The notes below the pieces were generated by a model, which made no database searches, was not told where the DNA came from, and saw only the letters and a list, made by a program, of their open reading frames with translations. Positions 45,701 to 54,439 of a stretch of DNA of 64,000 nucleotides are shown here, one piece after another. How positions within the stretch are numbered: the stretch's first letter is position 1; each line of letters opens with the position of its first letter. The translations under genes were made by a program, and so were the position numbers. The stretch covers positions 1-64,000 of the forward strand of contig JAJUGJ010000004.1 in the NCBI GenBank assembly GCA_029268225.1, in the 5' to 3' direction. This DNA is from Burkholderiales bacterium (GTDB lineage: Bacteria > Pseudomonadota > Gammaproteobacteria > Burkholderiales > Burkholderiaceae_C).

Positions 45701-48097
45701 GTGCTGGCATTTCCGTGGGGTCGACAGGAGTTCTGGGGCGGCGGTCACCACTACATGTGGGCGCGTGGCCATGGTGGATCAAATGCGGTTCAGTGCGCAA
45801 CGATGGCTTTGGAACGTTGGGCACTTGGGCAGCTATCTTCGGGCCGGCCCGCGACCGAGGTATTGCGCGAGGTGGTGGAGGGTCACTCCAGTATCGCTGT
45901 GTTGAGTGTTGCGATGCTCGTCGCCTTGCGATCGAGGGAGGTTTCTGTCGCGAGCCTGCCGCTGGTGGCCAGCCACCGGCTGTGGCGCCTGGATGTGGAA
46001 CGCAGTCGGCAGGAGCGGCAGCTTCGCTCGGCCGGTCTCATCGGGTTCGATAGCGACGACATGCACCGCAAAGCAGTCGTCGAGGCGGGCAGCTTGCCGG
46101 AGCGAGGCATGGACATCCGCTGGCTTGCGCAACTCTTTGCGCTGGGGCCGGACACGGCGCTGCGCGGGGCATTGCGGGCCGCCCTGGATCGTTTCCCTGT
46201 CGAACTGGAGCTGGAGTACGAAGAGCAAGCGCAAAGCGAAGAACTTCTGGCCGAGCTGCGCCGCGATGCGGAGTTATGGGCCGAGTTCGGCCGCGAGGAA
46301 AACTACGTGACCGTCCCAATCGCCGGCCGAGACGATGTGGTCGGCATCGAGTTGCGCAGCGCACGACATTCCTCGCCAGACATCCTGGCGGCCCGGCAGC
46401 GCTACGAGGAAGTCTCCCGCGAGTCGCAGCTGTGGTTGTGGGTGGAGAAGTGTTTCGAATTGGGCGCGGTGGCGCCGGATTTATCGATCACGGAAGCCGT
46501 TGGGCGCGCGACGGCGATGGCTACGGCGGTTACCACTGGAACGGCGGCGTCGCTGATGCCGGACTATGCAGTGGCGCATGGCTGTATCGCCGGCACTGCG
46601 GCGGTCGTGATGTGCTTCGACGGGCCGGCTGAACACATCGACTGGGCCCGCGCCACGCTAGAGGGCTACCGCGACCAAGTGGAGCCGCCCCGCGACGACA
46701 TATTCGCCAGGTCCCGGATTCCCTGGCACCCGAAGATGTTTGTGGCTAGGGCCCTGACGGCCGTGATCCGAAGGGGCAACGGGCACGCGGCCGATCGCGA
46801 AGCGGTTTATCGGTTGGTGACCCACCCTCTTCAGATGGTAGCGCTGACGGCGCTCGACGGAATTGCCAGTTGTTGGGCGCAGGATCCGCATTTCGCCTGG
46901 TGCGGCTTTAACCTCGCGCTTCGACTCGCGCGCTACCGGCGCGGGCCGGGTGATCACAGGCTTGATGCACTGGCCCGCGCTCGTTTGGAAGAGGAGCGCA
47001 GGAGGCTTGCCTTGTCCGAGGCGATGGACGACATGGCGTCCGCCGAGAGTTTTCCGTCGTGGGTGCGGCCACTGCCCTCCTGGACCCAGGCCCCGCGGGA
47101 GGCTGGGGATGAGCGCCAGCATCAAGAAGAGGATGGATGGCGCCGGTCGGACGATATCTGGCTCAGTGATTTTGCGTCAGAGGTGTTGGGGCGGGTCCCG
47201 GTGGCGGCTGTCATGCAAGGCCCTGCAAGGGATCGCTATGTCGAAGCGCTGGAGGGGTTCGTCGATTGGACCCTGAACACCATCAACCCTGCGTGGCGGA
47301 CGGAACGGCGCCGCGGCAGGGGACTCGACAGTTCGGACCAGCTTCAGTGGCAGCGCCGGTTGGGCCAATTGTTGGCAGGCGTCGCAGAGCAGCTTTCTGC
47401 GGTAGAGTTTTGCGCCAGGTTGCTCACGGCCATCGTGGACCAGCCCGACGAGACCGCGATGAGGATGCTAGCCCCGTTCACCAGCGCCCTTGCCGCCTCT
47501 GCCGTCTTAGATGCACCGCGCATGGATCCGGGCGTGCTGGGCATCCTGGACATAGTTCTTGTCCGGGTGCTGGAGCACCGCGACTTCCGCCGGTCCGGCC
47601 ACGGCGACGGAAGTATCAGTGGCTTCGACATGCCCGAATTGATCAAGGTATTGCTGTGTGTGGCCATCGACGGCGCGAACGGTGCCACCCGGTTCGCCAA
47701 CGGGCGGTGGGATGACCTGCCGCAAGTGCTGCCGCTGGTAGACAAACTTGTCCGGAAGGGTGGTTGGATACCTTACGTGGCGACCCAGTTCATGATCCTG
47801 TGCGAGCGCGCAGGCGCAGCGTATCCAGCAGAGGCCTTTGCCGACCAGATTCTCGCGCAACTGGTGGATGGGCGCCTGCCCGAGGAGTGGCGAGGCACCG
47901 GCATTCCGGCCGCGGTGGCAGGACTCGTTCAGGCCCATGCGGACCGCCGGCAGCCTTTGCCTGCGGAGCTGGCGAGAAAGCTGCTGCATGTCCTAGATGC
48001 TTTGGTAGATCTCGGCGACCGTCGCAGCGCTGCGCTGCAGCAGATGGAAGCCTTCCGCGGCGTGCGCCTGCCCCCGCGCGAATGCGATAGAGGATGA
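42701..48097 (+). CDS. Giant STAND-type NTPase with N-terminal nuclease motifs, candidate anti-phage sensor
   Basis: The product has 1798 residues and is uninterrupted. Residues 1-80 resemble a Cap4/DUF4297-type PD-(D/E)XK nuclease: GFTFEDAAAACYLAALVGG with E15, LDDVIVD with D56 and LSLQIKRSL with Q75-x-K77. A P-loop NTPase follows: Walker A GLPGTGKT at 315-322, Walker B VLFIDGLD around D383 and the STAND-like IVATARD near 420. The remaining ~1200 residues are mostly helical, repeat-like and highly charged, as in the sensor arms of AVAST (Avs) and other NLR-like bacterial defence proteins. It has no recognised partner except the PIN-like gene before it. I infer phage sensing followed by nucleic-acid cleavage; the family assignment needs a search. 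Confidence 0.75.
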   Translation: MPSPELTGGAGFTFEDAAAACYLAALVGGTTAPGLDARVVQRVAQQQADAGEPLDDVIVDALAPADNSLMRLSLQIKRSLTVSDAASNTDFREVIQRSWQTLQKTDFRVHVDRVGAAVGNISDDAYRNFTTVCEWARASESPASFFQRFGGGSGASQAHQAVVDAVRTCALADAGSLPDDALHRLLSHLVLIKFDLLHEGSTTEASVLAGLQRALAAVQQGRAQDLWGHLRQLARDGAGRREEFSRASVLRRLPSGYRFAGVPALAGDLEVLRESSRHWLAQQAHDIGGAHVDRTDLRAALAAEMGRHRLTVIKGLPGTGKTVLLRDLLARCSTDGATLLLTANRFSGRSWAENAVAMGLSTVAIEPLLVEVAATGHAVLFIDGLDRIVPEQRAVVTDILGQILASPALAEWRIVATARDAGIEPLRNWVPPALISGSGVGYVDVQDLSDDEAAGLVARLPALRPLLIGGDDRVRSLARRPFFASVLARGFTSAAYPAGFAPRSELDLINAWWARGGYDAQDGQVLARQQALIELAQRSAPDLGRDIRIRTLSPATQAVLPALQLDGLVQQVRPGLTAQFAHDIFFEWALLHLLLDEGENWISILTAAGEPPALARTVELLSQTMYGEPAAWGRQLHALEAPTLRPQWLRAWLIAPVFSPDFNEHADAFTGTLSAQEHRLLRKLLVWVRAEKTTPNPLVLSGQMGGENLTSTDRIRIADLLGWPSDFGAWGRLLTWALDHVAEMPDACLPDLVALFMTWQVPLMDLPNPISRRIVDLCAAWLHAIEDVRASPRWYSADEEVPEAPAVRAPSDLDSELRTLVLRAARCFPEVVRAYLLKIEPIERFEVSSFQEVMSHASLLAQTHPELLALVARRSFLKELPDDQEARERQESRDRAARIAALRAKPEAERTRNEQRALDHLPMSIMSGRSFSNHDWDRLSIGGDLQGYFPASPLREPFHALLTHAPAVGLTLVRDLANHAALAWRQLHRHTGRGGTPAPLVLAFPWGRQEFWGGGHHYMWARGHGGSNAVQCATMALERWALGQLSSGRPATEVLREVVEGHSSIAVLSVAMLVALRSREVSVASLPLVASHRLWRLDVERSRQERQLRSAGLIGFDSDDMHRKAVVEAGSLPERGMDIRWLAQLFALGPDTALRGALRAALDRFPVELELEYEEQAQSEELLAELRRDAELWAEFGREENYVTVPIAGRDDVVGIELRSARHSSPDILAARQRYEEVSRESQLWLWVEKCFELGAVAPDLSITEAVGRATAMATAVTTGTAASLMPDYAVAHGCIAGTAAVVMCFDGPAEHIDWARATLEGYRDQVEPPRDDIFARSRIPWHPKMFVARALTAVIRRGNGHAADREAVYRLVTHPLQMVALTALDGIASCWAQDPHFAWCGFNLALRLARYRRGPGDHRLDALARARLEEERRRLALSEAMDDMASAESFPSWVRPLPSWTQAPREAGDERQHQEEDGWRRSDDIWLSDFASEVLGRVPVAAVMQGPARDRYVEALEGFVDWTLNTINPAWRTERRRGRGLDSSDQLQWQRRLGQLLAGVAEQLSAVEFCARLLTAIVDQPDETAMRMLAPFTSALAASAVLDAPRMDPGVLGILDIVLVRVLEHRDFRRSGHGDGSISGFDMPELIKVLLCVAIDGANGATRFANGRWDDLPQVLPLVDKLVRKGGWIPYVATQFMILCERAGAAYPAEAFADQILAQLVDGRLPEEWRGTGIPAAVAGLVQAHADRRQPLPAELARKLLHVLDALVDLGDRRSAALQQMEAFRGVRLPPRECDRG

Positions 48098-48201
48098 GCC
48101 GGCTACCCACTTCACGGGTTGCGCGGGTTCGGCGTAGTTGCCAATTAAGCATTACTCGCGACCATACGAGCCGGGCCAGTGGTTATAGGGGAGAAGCAGG
48201 C

Positions 48202-48408
48202 ATGCCATTCGTCGTCGTTCATGGCGTCAACACCCGCAAGTACGCGGCCTACGAGATAGAAGTCGGCATCCGTGACGGGTTCTTGAAGGACTACGTCGGG
48301 CCGAGTCGCGGGATCCCTAAGGATTTGCTCGAATTCGCGCCCTACAGGGGTGACACCGGCGTGACGTTCCGCAGGGGCCAGGCCGTCATTCCGACCGGCG
48401 TGGAGTAA
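48202..48408 (+). pseudogene. N-terminal fragment of an alpha/beta-hydrolase-like protein
   Basis: The frame starts MPFVVVHGVNTRKYAAYEIE, typical of predicted hydrolases that begin with a VHGVN motif, with GGGGAGAAG before the ATG. It stops after about 68 codons (RRGQAVIPTGVE). A nucleophile elbow and the catalytic triad are not present. A helical fragment in another frame (48444 onward) may be a further piece, so the gene is probably deleted internally. It lies just after the STAND gene and may have been a third member of the unit. Confidence 0.5.
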
Positions 48409-48443
48409 ACCTTCGTCGCGGCGCAGGCGACGTTGCCGCCGGA

Positions 48444-48683
48444 GTGGCTGAACTGGCCGACCAAGCTGGTGCCACCGTCGAGGATCGTGTCCAGGCGCTC
48501 GCGCAGAAGGACCCTGTGAAGCTCGTCGACGCGCTCTTCGACACCGCCATGGAGGCTGCGCCCAAGGACCAGGTCAAGGCATTGGCGCTCGCCTACGCCG
48601 CCGCACAGGCTTCAGGGTGCCACCTGGCGAGACGCGCGGTCCAGCGGTCGATTCCGACAGCGACGCGGCCGTACAGGACATAG
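48444..48683 (+). pseudogene. Helical protein fragment after the hydrolase fragment
   Basis: The frame reads AELADQAGATVEDRVQALAQ, KDPVKLVDALFDTAMEAAPK and DQVKALALAYAAAQASG, then loses protein character. It has no start of its own with a ribosome site. It is most simply an internal piece of the same broken gene as 48202-48408, joined by a deletion. Confidence 0.35.
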
Positions 48684-48843
48684 CGCGTTCAACGACCGGT
48701 GCTGGCGGTTGCTGCCATTCAGCTATTGGAGCGTGAATGACTCAAACCAGCCTTTAGCGGTCCAACGCAACTGGTCGCTTGCCGCTCTCAGCCCATTAAT
48801 CCGACACCAAATGCAAAAAGCCAGCCCCTCGGATGAGACGCCG
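48684..48843. other. Intergenic sequence with a hairpin shared with 12.1 kb
   Basis: GCAAAAAGCCAGCCCCTCGG at 48812-48831 repeats the sequence at 12146-12163, and is followed here by the 103-bp repeat. I see no gene. Confidence 0.5.
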
Positions 48844-48946
48844 GCTTCCTTGTTTACGACTTTGGAAAAGTTGCCTGCAACACCGCTCTCCTAGGCAAGT
48901 TGTTTACGACTTTATTTGCGTGTTTACGACTTTAATTGCCAGAAAC
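48844..48946 (+). repeat. 103-bp repeat, right copy
   Basis: This is the same orientation and length as 12968-13070, with three TGTTTACGACTTT motifs at 48851, 48901 and 48921. Only the left end of the IS21-like element is here; no inverted right end follows. The glmS stop codon lies 26 bases beyond. Confidence 0.85.
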
Positions 48947-48971
48947 AATACCCCCGCCGAGCCTGCAGACC

Positions 48972-50852
48972 TCACTCCACCGTCACACTCTTCGCCAGAT
49001 TCCGTGGCTTGTCCACGTCCGTGCCCTTCGCGCACGCCGTGTGATACGCCAGCAACTGCAACGGCACCACGTGCAAGATGGCTGACAGCGCGCCATAGTG
49101 CTCGGGCAGGCGGATCACATGGATGCCGGGCTCAGCCTGGATCTGCGTGTCCACGTCGGCGCACACGTACAGCTCGCCGCCGCGCGCCTTCACTTCCTGC
49201 ATGTTGCTCTTGAGCTTTTCCAACAGGGTGTCGTTGGGCGCCACCACCACCACCGGCATCTCGGCCGTCACCAGCGCCAGCGGGCCGTGTTTCAACTCAC
49301 CAGCCGGGTAAGCCTCGGCGTGGATGTAGCTGATTTCCTTGAGCTTGAGTGCGCCTTCCAGGGCAATGGGGTAATGCAGACCGCGGCCCAGGAACAGCGC
49401 GTTGTCCTTGCGGGCGAAGGCTTCGGCCCAGGCCACGATTTGCGGCTCCAGCGCCAGCACGGCCTGCAAGGCCACGGGCAGGTGGCGCATGGCGCTCAAA
49501 TGTTGAGCCTCCGCCTCGGCCGTCAGGTGGCCGCGCTGCTTGGCCAGCGTCAGCGTCAACAGGAACAAGCCCGCCAGCTGCGTCGTGAAGGCCTTGGTCG
49601 AGGCCACACCCACTTCCACACCGGCACGCGTCACATAGGCCAGCTTGCACTCGCGCACCATCGCCGAGGTGCTCACGTTGCAGATGGTCAGCGTCTGCGT
49701 CATGCCCAGGCTGCGCGCGTGCTTCAGCGCCGCGATCGTGTCGGCGGTTTCGCCCGACTGGCTGATGGTGACAACCAGGGTGCGCGGGTCGGGCACACTG
49801 TCGCGGTAGCGGTACTCGCTGGCAATTTCCACCTGCGTGGGGATCTTGGCGATCGACTCCAGCCAGTACTTGGCCGCCGAACCCGAGTAATAGCTGGTCC
49901 CACACGCCAGGATCAACACGCGGTCGATCTGCTGGAACACGGCATCGGCCTCGGCGCCGAACAGCGTGGGCGTGATGGCCTCGACGCCTTCGAGCGTGTC
50001 GGCAATGGCGCGCGGCTGCTCGAAGATTTCCTTTTGCATGTAATGGCGGTACGGGCCCAGCTCGACCGCGCCGCTGTGCGCGGTCACGGTGCGCACCGGG
50101 CGCTGCTCGGGCTCGACGCGCTGGTGCACACCATCGGCGCCCAGGTGCTCGATCCAGTGGCGGCCCGGCTGCAGGTCCACCACATCGCCCTCTTCCAGGT
50201 ACACGATCTGGTCGGTCACGCCGGCCAGCGCCATGGCATCGGACGCCAGGAAGCGCTCGCTGGCGTCCACGCCGCCCACGCCCATGATCAGCGGTGAGCC
50301 CTGACGGGCACCGATGACACGCTGCGGCTCGTCACGGTGGAAGACGGCGATGGCGTAGGCACCGGTCAGGCGCGCGGTGGCGGCCTTGACGGCGGCAAAC
50401 AGGTCGCCGTCGTACAGGTGGTCCACCAGATGGGCGATGACCTCGGTGTCGGTCTGGCTCAGGAACACATAGCCCTTGGCCTGCAGTTCGCGGCGCAGTT
50501 CTTCGTGGTTCTCGATGATGCCGTTGTGCACCAGGGCCACGCGACCAGGCTTGGTGGTGGGCGCATCGGCGCCAGGGCCGTGCGAGAAGTGCGGGTGAGC
50601 GTTGTGCACCGCCGGCGCACCGTGCGTGGCCCAGCGGGTGTGGGCGATGCCCACGGTGCTGTCGATGCCGTCTTGCTCGGTCTGGTGACCCAGTTCGGCG
50701 ACACGCTGGGTGCTGCGCGAGCGACGCAGTTGGCCGTCTTGCAACACCGCCACGCCGCAGGAGTCATAGCCCCGGTATTCCAGGCGCTTGAGACCCTCGA
50801 CCAGAACCGGAACGATGTTGCGCGAACCTACGGCGCCGACGATGCCACACAT
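48972..50852 (-). CDS. glmS: Glutamine-fructose-6-phosphate aminotransferase (isomerising)
   Basis: This cytoplasmic enzyme makes glucosamine-6-phosphate, the first committed step to UDP-GlcNAc for peptidoglycan and LPS. It has 626 residues. The N-terminal glutaminase domain starts MCGIVGAVG, where Cys2 is the nucleophile after Met removal; [11 protein letters not shown] and TRWATHG are present. The two SIS sugar-isomerase domains carry CGTSYYSG and SQSGETADT, and the C-terminus ends LAKSVTVE, the conserved end of GlmS. It is divergent from the Lrp-type gene and lies near glmU. It is the first core gene to the right of the accessory region. Confidence 0.97.
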   Translation of the reverse strand: MCGIVGAVGSRNIVPVLVEGLKRLEYRGYDSCGVAVLQDGQLRRSRSTQRVAELGHQTEQDGIDSTVGIAHTRWATHGAPAVHNAHPHFSHGPGADAPTTKPGRVALVHNGIIENHEELRRELQAKGYVFLSQTDTEVIAHLVDHLYDGDLFAAVKAATARLTGAYAIAVFHRDEPQRVIGARQGSPLIMGVGGVDASERFLASDAMALAGVTDQIVYLEEGDVVDLQPGRHWIEHLGADGVHQRVEPEQRPVRTVTAHSGAVELGPYRHYMQKEIFEQPRAIADTLEGVEAITPTLFGAEADAVFQQIDRVLILACGTSYYSGSAAKYWLESIAKIPTQVEIASEYRYRDSVPDPRTLVVTISQSGETADTIAALKHARSLGMTQTLTICNVSTSAMVRECKLAYVTRAGVEVGVASTKAFTTQLAGLFLLTLTLAKQRGHLTAEAEAQHLSAMRHLPVALQAVLALEPQIVAWAEAFARKDNALFLGRGLHYPIALEGALKLKEISYIHAEAYPAGELKHGPLALVTAEMPVVVVAPNDTLLEKLKSNMQEVKARGGELYVCADVDTQIQAEPGIHVIRLPEHYGALSAILHVVPLQLLAYHTACAKGTDVDKPRNLAKSVTVE

Positions 50853-51013
50853 GCTTTGGTGCTCCCAGACAGAAATATCAAACGATTCCGCATCCTAGAG
50901 ACTTTGAATAGAAATTTCCCCTCTATTTCAAACCAAAAACGAAAGGATCAACCGAACATCATCAGCACAAGAAATAATCTCACCACGATTCAGATATGGT
51001 GAAATATTCATCC

Positions 51014-51511
51014 ATGAATGCAGCTCCCCCCCTTCATCTGGATGCCACCGACTTGCGCCTGCTCGCGCTGTTGCAGGGCGACGCCAGCCTGTCCAACCAG
51101 GCCCTGGCCGACTTGGCCCACCTCTCACCCGCCACCTGTCACCGCCGCCTCAAGCGCCTGCGCGACGAGGGGGTGATCGAAAAACAGGTCGCCATCCTCT
51201 CGCCCCACCGCGTGGCCGAGGCGCTGGGCTGGGGCGTGAGCGCCTTGGTGGAGGTGAGCTTGGACATGCAGACCCAAGAAGCCCTGGACGCGTTCGAAGC
51301 CCTCGTGGTGGCCGATGCCCAGGTCCAGCAGTGTTGGCGGGTGTCCCCAGGCCCAGACTTTGTGCTGGTGGTGCAGGTCCCCGACATGCCGGCCTACCAG
51401 GCCCTGGCGCAGCGCCTGTTCACCGCCCACCATCAGGTGCGCAATGTGCGCGCCTTCTTTGCGGTCAAGCGCGCCAAATTCGGCTCGCAAATCCCGCTGC
51501 CGCCAGCCTGA
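51014..51511 (+). CDS. Lrp/AsnC-family transcriptional regulator
   Basis: The regulator has 165 residues from the ATG at 51014; an ATG at 50996 is possible. An N-terminal helix-turn-helix (LDATDLRLLALLQGDASLSN, then LADLAHLSPATCHRRLKRLR) is followed by an RAM/AsnC effector domain (about 65-155) with ALVEVSLDMQ and the GPDFVLVVQVPDM strand. Family members respond to amino acids and form octamers. It is divergent from glmS; the AT-rich gap holds GATATGGTGAAATATTC, an Lrp-like binding site that might allow autoregulation or control of glmS. This is an inference. Confidence 0.88.
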   Translation: MNAAPPLHLDATDLRLLALLQGDASLSNQALADLAHLSPATCHRRLKRLRDEGVIEKQVAILSPHRVAEALGWGVSALVEVSLDMQTQEALDAFEALVVADAQVQQCWRVSPGPDFVLVVQVPDMPAYQALAQRLFTAHHQVRNVRAFFAVKRAKFGSQIPLPPA

Positions 51512-51515
51512 TGCG

Positions 51516-52364
51516 TCAACGTCCGCGCACAGCAGAGCGGGAAGACACCTCAGGCGCCAAGGGGTCGACCAATTCGCCCTCGGTACGCAGGTTCAGTGGC
51601 GCCCCATCCAAAGGGTGACGGCTGCTGACACCCGATCGCAGCGCACCCGGCCCCACCGCGGAGGGCAACTCCCGCACGCTGCGCTCGCTGTACGGTGCGC
51701 TGGCGCCCAGCGTGGGCAACACGGCCAGCAACTCCTCATCAGACAAGCGCGACAACTCTTCCAGACTCAGTTTGCGCGGGGACTCGGTCACCGGCAGAGC
51801 CGGCATCGGCTCGGGCGGCAACAACACGGCAGACGCACCCTGCTCCACCTGCACCGCCATGCCTTGGGCAAACTGATTGGCCTTGTACAGCTGCCACATC
51901 CACACCCCAAGGCCGGCGGTCATGAGCAACACCAGCATCCCTGCCGCCCACACCATCGGTTGCCGCGGCCAAGGCTGGGGACGGTCAAAGGTCGGCGCGT
52001 CGTACACAGACTGCCACGGGTCGCCCAGATCCTCATCGTTTGCCGTCTCACTCGACGATGCATCTGACCGCGCGACGGCCAGGGCATCCAGAGCAATGTC
52101 CACGCCCGCGTCGGTGGATGACGACGCCCCCTCACCCGGCGAGATGGCCTCGGGCGCGGCATCAGGCACCTCCAGCGACCGCACCGCATCGTAGGCCTGA
52201 CGGCTCTCGGGGTTGATCAGCGTCTCGTAGGCCGCGTTGAGTTCCGTCAGCCGCGCCTCGCGGTGCTCGTCGTGTGGCAGCGCCTGCGCCAGCGCCCGGT
52301 ACGCCGCGCGAATCACCTCAGGCGGTGCATCCTGGGTGACTTTCAAGCGTTCGTAATGGTTCAC
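51516..52364 (-). CDS. Membrane protein with a J-like domain lacking HPD
   Basis: The product has about 282 residues from the GTG at 52364; a GTG at 52382 is an alternative. Residues 1-60 follow a DnaJ fold (VNHYERLKVTQDAPPEVIRA, then AYRALAQ and LNAAYETLINPESRQAYD). The essential His-Pro-Asp loop is replaced by LPHDEHRE, so it should not stimulate DnaK in the usual way. An acidic, low-complexity linker, one transmembrane helix (MVWAAGMLVLLMTAGLGVWMW, roughly residues 150-170) and a periplasmic tail follow. It lies 4 bases beyond the convergent Lrp gene's end and 45 bases before glmU on the same strand. Function is unknown. Confidence 0.7.
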   Translation of the reverse strand: MNHYERLKVTQDAPPEVIRAAYRALAQALPHDEHREARLTELNAAYETLINPESRQAYDAVRSLEVPDAAPEAISPGEGASSSTDAGVDIALDALAVARSDASSSETANDEDLGDPWQSVYDAPTFDRPQPWPRQPMVWAAGMLVLLMTAGLGVWMWQLYKANQFAQGMAVQVEQGASAVLLPPEPMPALPVTESPRKLSLEELSRLSDEELLAVLPTLGASAPYSERSVRELPSAVGPGALRSGVSSRHPLDGAPLNLRTEGELVDPLAPEVSSRSAVRGR

Positions 52365-52409
52365 GGCAACAACATCCAGCACAGCAATTGGTGACAGGAT
52401 GTTAGCCGT

Positions 52410-53804
52410 TCAGCGCTTGATTTTCTGAGGGCGCTGCCACCCAGACAGGGTGACCTGTTTGCCGCGTGCGACAGCCAGGCTCTCGGCCGGCACGTCCTTG
52501 GTGATGGTGCTGCCACCACCGATGGTCACGCCTGCGCCCAGGGTGACGGGCGCCACCAGCACGCAGTTCGAACCCACATGCACATCGTCGCCGATCACGG
52601 TGCGGTGCTTGTTGGCGCCGTCGTAGTTGGCAGTGATGCTGCCGGCGCCATAGTTCACACGCTCACCCACGGTCGCGTCGCCCAGATAGGCCAGGTGGTT
52701 GGCCTTGGCGCCGTTGCCCAGCGTGCTGTTCTTCACTTCAACGAAGTTGCCGATGTGCACCTCGTTGCCCAACTGTGCACCGGGGCGCAGGCGGGCAAAC
52801 GGCCCGATCAGCGAGCCTTCGCCCACATGGGCCCCCAGCGTGTCCCCGTCGATGTGCGTGAAGGGGTGGATGACCGCGCCGCGCGCGATCGTGGCATTGC
52901 GGATCACGCAGTTCGCGCCGATCTGCACCTCGTCGCCCAGCACCACGTTGCCTTCGAAGATGCAGTTGACGTCGATGTCCACATCCTGGCCGCACTGCAA
53001 GGTGCCACGCAGGTCAAAACGGGCCGGGTCGGCCAGGCGCACGCCCTGCTCCATCAGGCGCTCGGCCTGAGCGCGCTGGTGGCGGCGCTCCAGCTCGGCC
53101 AGCTGCGCCGGGCTGTTGACGCCCAGCACCTCCACCTCGTCGCGCGGCTGTGCGGCCACCACGCTCAGGCCCTCGGCCTGGGCCATGGCCACCACGTCGG
53201 TCAGGTAGTACTCGCCCTGTGCGTTGTCGTTGTTCAGTTGCGACAGCCAGTGCTTCAGGCGCGCGGTGGGCGCGGCCATCATGCCGGTGTAGACCTCGCA
53301 GATGGCGCGCTGCTCGGGCGTGGCGTCCTTGTGTTCGACGATGGCCAGCACCTTGACGCCGGTCTCGTCACGCACGATGCGGCCATAGCCGGTCGGGTCG
53401 TCCAGACGGATGGTCAGCAGCGCCAGCTTGTCGCCCGCGCAGGCGTCCACCAAGGCTTGCGCCGTGCTGGCATGGATCAGTGGCGTGTCACCGTTGAGGA
53501 TCAGGGTGATGCCGTCATCGGGCAGCACGGGCACGGCCTGCTGCACGGCGTGGCCAGTGCCCAGCTGGGGCTCCTGGCGCACGAACTGCAGAGGGGCCTG
53601 CGCAAACTCGGTCTTCATCGCCGCTTCCACCATCTCGGCGCCATGGCCCGTGATCACCACCTGCTGCGCGGCCTGCAGGCCCGAAGTGCTGGCGATCACA
53701 TGCGACAACATGGGCCGACCGGCCAGCTTGTGCAGCACCTTGGGACGCGAAGACTTCATGCGGGTGCCTTTGCCCGCGGCCATGATGACGATCGAAAGCG
53801 ACAT
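52410..53804 (-). CDS. glmU: Bifunctional GlmU: GlcN-1-P acetyltransferase and GlcNAc-1-P uridyltransferase
   Basis: The enzyme (464 residues) makes UDP-GlcNAc from glucosamine-1-phosphate. The N-terminal pyrophosphorylase domain has [14 protein letters not shown] and LGTGHAVQQ with LNGDTPLI. The C-terminal left-handed beta-helix domain has hexapeptide-type repeats ([59 protein letters not shown]) and ends with the terminal KQVTLSGW strand. It acts after GlmS (48.97-50.85 kb on the same strand). All motifs are intact. Confidence 0.97.
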   Translation of the reverse strand: MSLSIVIMAAGKGTRMKSSRPKVLHKLAGRPMLSHVIASTSGLQAAQQVVITGHGAEMVEAAMKTEFAQAPLQFVRQEPQLGTGHAVQQAVPVLPDDGITLILNGDTPLIHASTAQALVDACAGDKLALLTIRLDDPTGYGRIVRDETGVKVLAIVEHKDATPEQRAICEVYTGMMAAPTARLKHWLSQLNNDNAQGEYYLTDVVAMAQAEGLSVVAAQPRDEVEVLGVNSPAQLAELERRHQRAQAERLMEQGVRLADPARFDLRGTLQCGQDVDIDVNCIFEGNVVLGDEVQIGANCVIRNATIARGAVIHPFTHIDGDTLGAHVGEGSLIGPFARLRPGAQLGNEVHIGNFVEVKNSTLGNGAKANHLAYLGDATVGERVNYGAGSITANYDGANKHRTVIGDDVHVGSNCVLVAPVTLGAGVTIGGGSTITKDVPAESLAVARGKQVTLSGWQRPQKIKR

Positions 53805-53829
53805 GAAAAACCTGAATTGAATGGGATGG

Positions 53830-54438
53830 TCAGCGATTGTCCACCGGCCGTGTGACGGTCACGGTGCGGGGGCTGACGGCCGGATGCGGAAAGTCCTTGA
53901 GCGCGGCCTCGAACAGGTAGGGCAGCAGGCCCAGGTCCACGGTGTTCTGGCGGTCGTGCACCGCATGGGTTTCATACAGCACCTGGTTGCTGCGCCGGTC
54001 GCGGATCAGCAGGTCCACCTGCATCTGCACCCAGGTGGGCTCCATCTGCATGCTCAGGCCAATGCCGCCCCAGCCACCGGTGCCCCACCAGCCCCCAAAA
54101 CCGAAGCGGCCACCGCCCCAGAAGGGGTCGTAGCGCATGCTGCGGTCTTCACGGCTCTGGGCACTGAGCTGCACGCTCACCTCGGCCTGTTCGGGCTTGT
54201 CGACCTTGCGGAAACCCGCCGCGCTCAGGGCCGGCGCGGCGGCGGCTTCCAGCTTGTCTTGCAGACCGGCTTGGGCCTGCTGCGAAGGCAGGCGCTCGAA
54301 CACATACGTGCCCGGTGCGCGACCGGCGGGCCAACTGCCATAACTGGACACCTGGCTCACCACGTTCGGGGTGCCTGCACAACCGGCCAGGCCCAAGACA
54401 CTCAGAGACCACAGAATAGCCAGCAGCCAGCGTCGCAT
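53830..54438 (-). CDS. DUF4136 family lipoprotein
   Basis: From the ATG at 54438 the product has 202 residues: a signal peptide with lipobox LAGC ([12 protein letters not shown]), then a DUF4136-type domain (about 30-200). The domain starts [20 protein letters not shown] and has the usual Gly/Phe/Trp-rich loop ([16 protein letters not shown]). Family members are outer-membrane lipoproteins of unknown role. It abuts ttcA (stop of ttcA at 54440) and may be co-transcribed with it. The longer frame from 54501 has no signal peptide and was rejected. Confidence 0.8.
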   Translation of the reverse strand: MRRWLLAILWSLSVLGLAGCAGTPNVVSQVSSYGSWPAGRAPGTYVFERLPSQQAQAGLQDKLEAAAAPALSAAGFRKVDKPEQAEVSVQLSAQSREDRSMRYDPFWGGGRFGFGGWWGTGGWGGIGLSMQMEPTWVQMQVDLLIRDRRSNQVLYETHAVHDRQNTVDLGLLPYLFEAALKDFPHPAVSPRTVTVTRPVDNR

Positions 54439-54439
54439 G

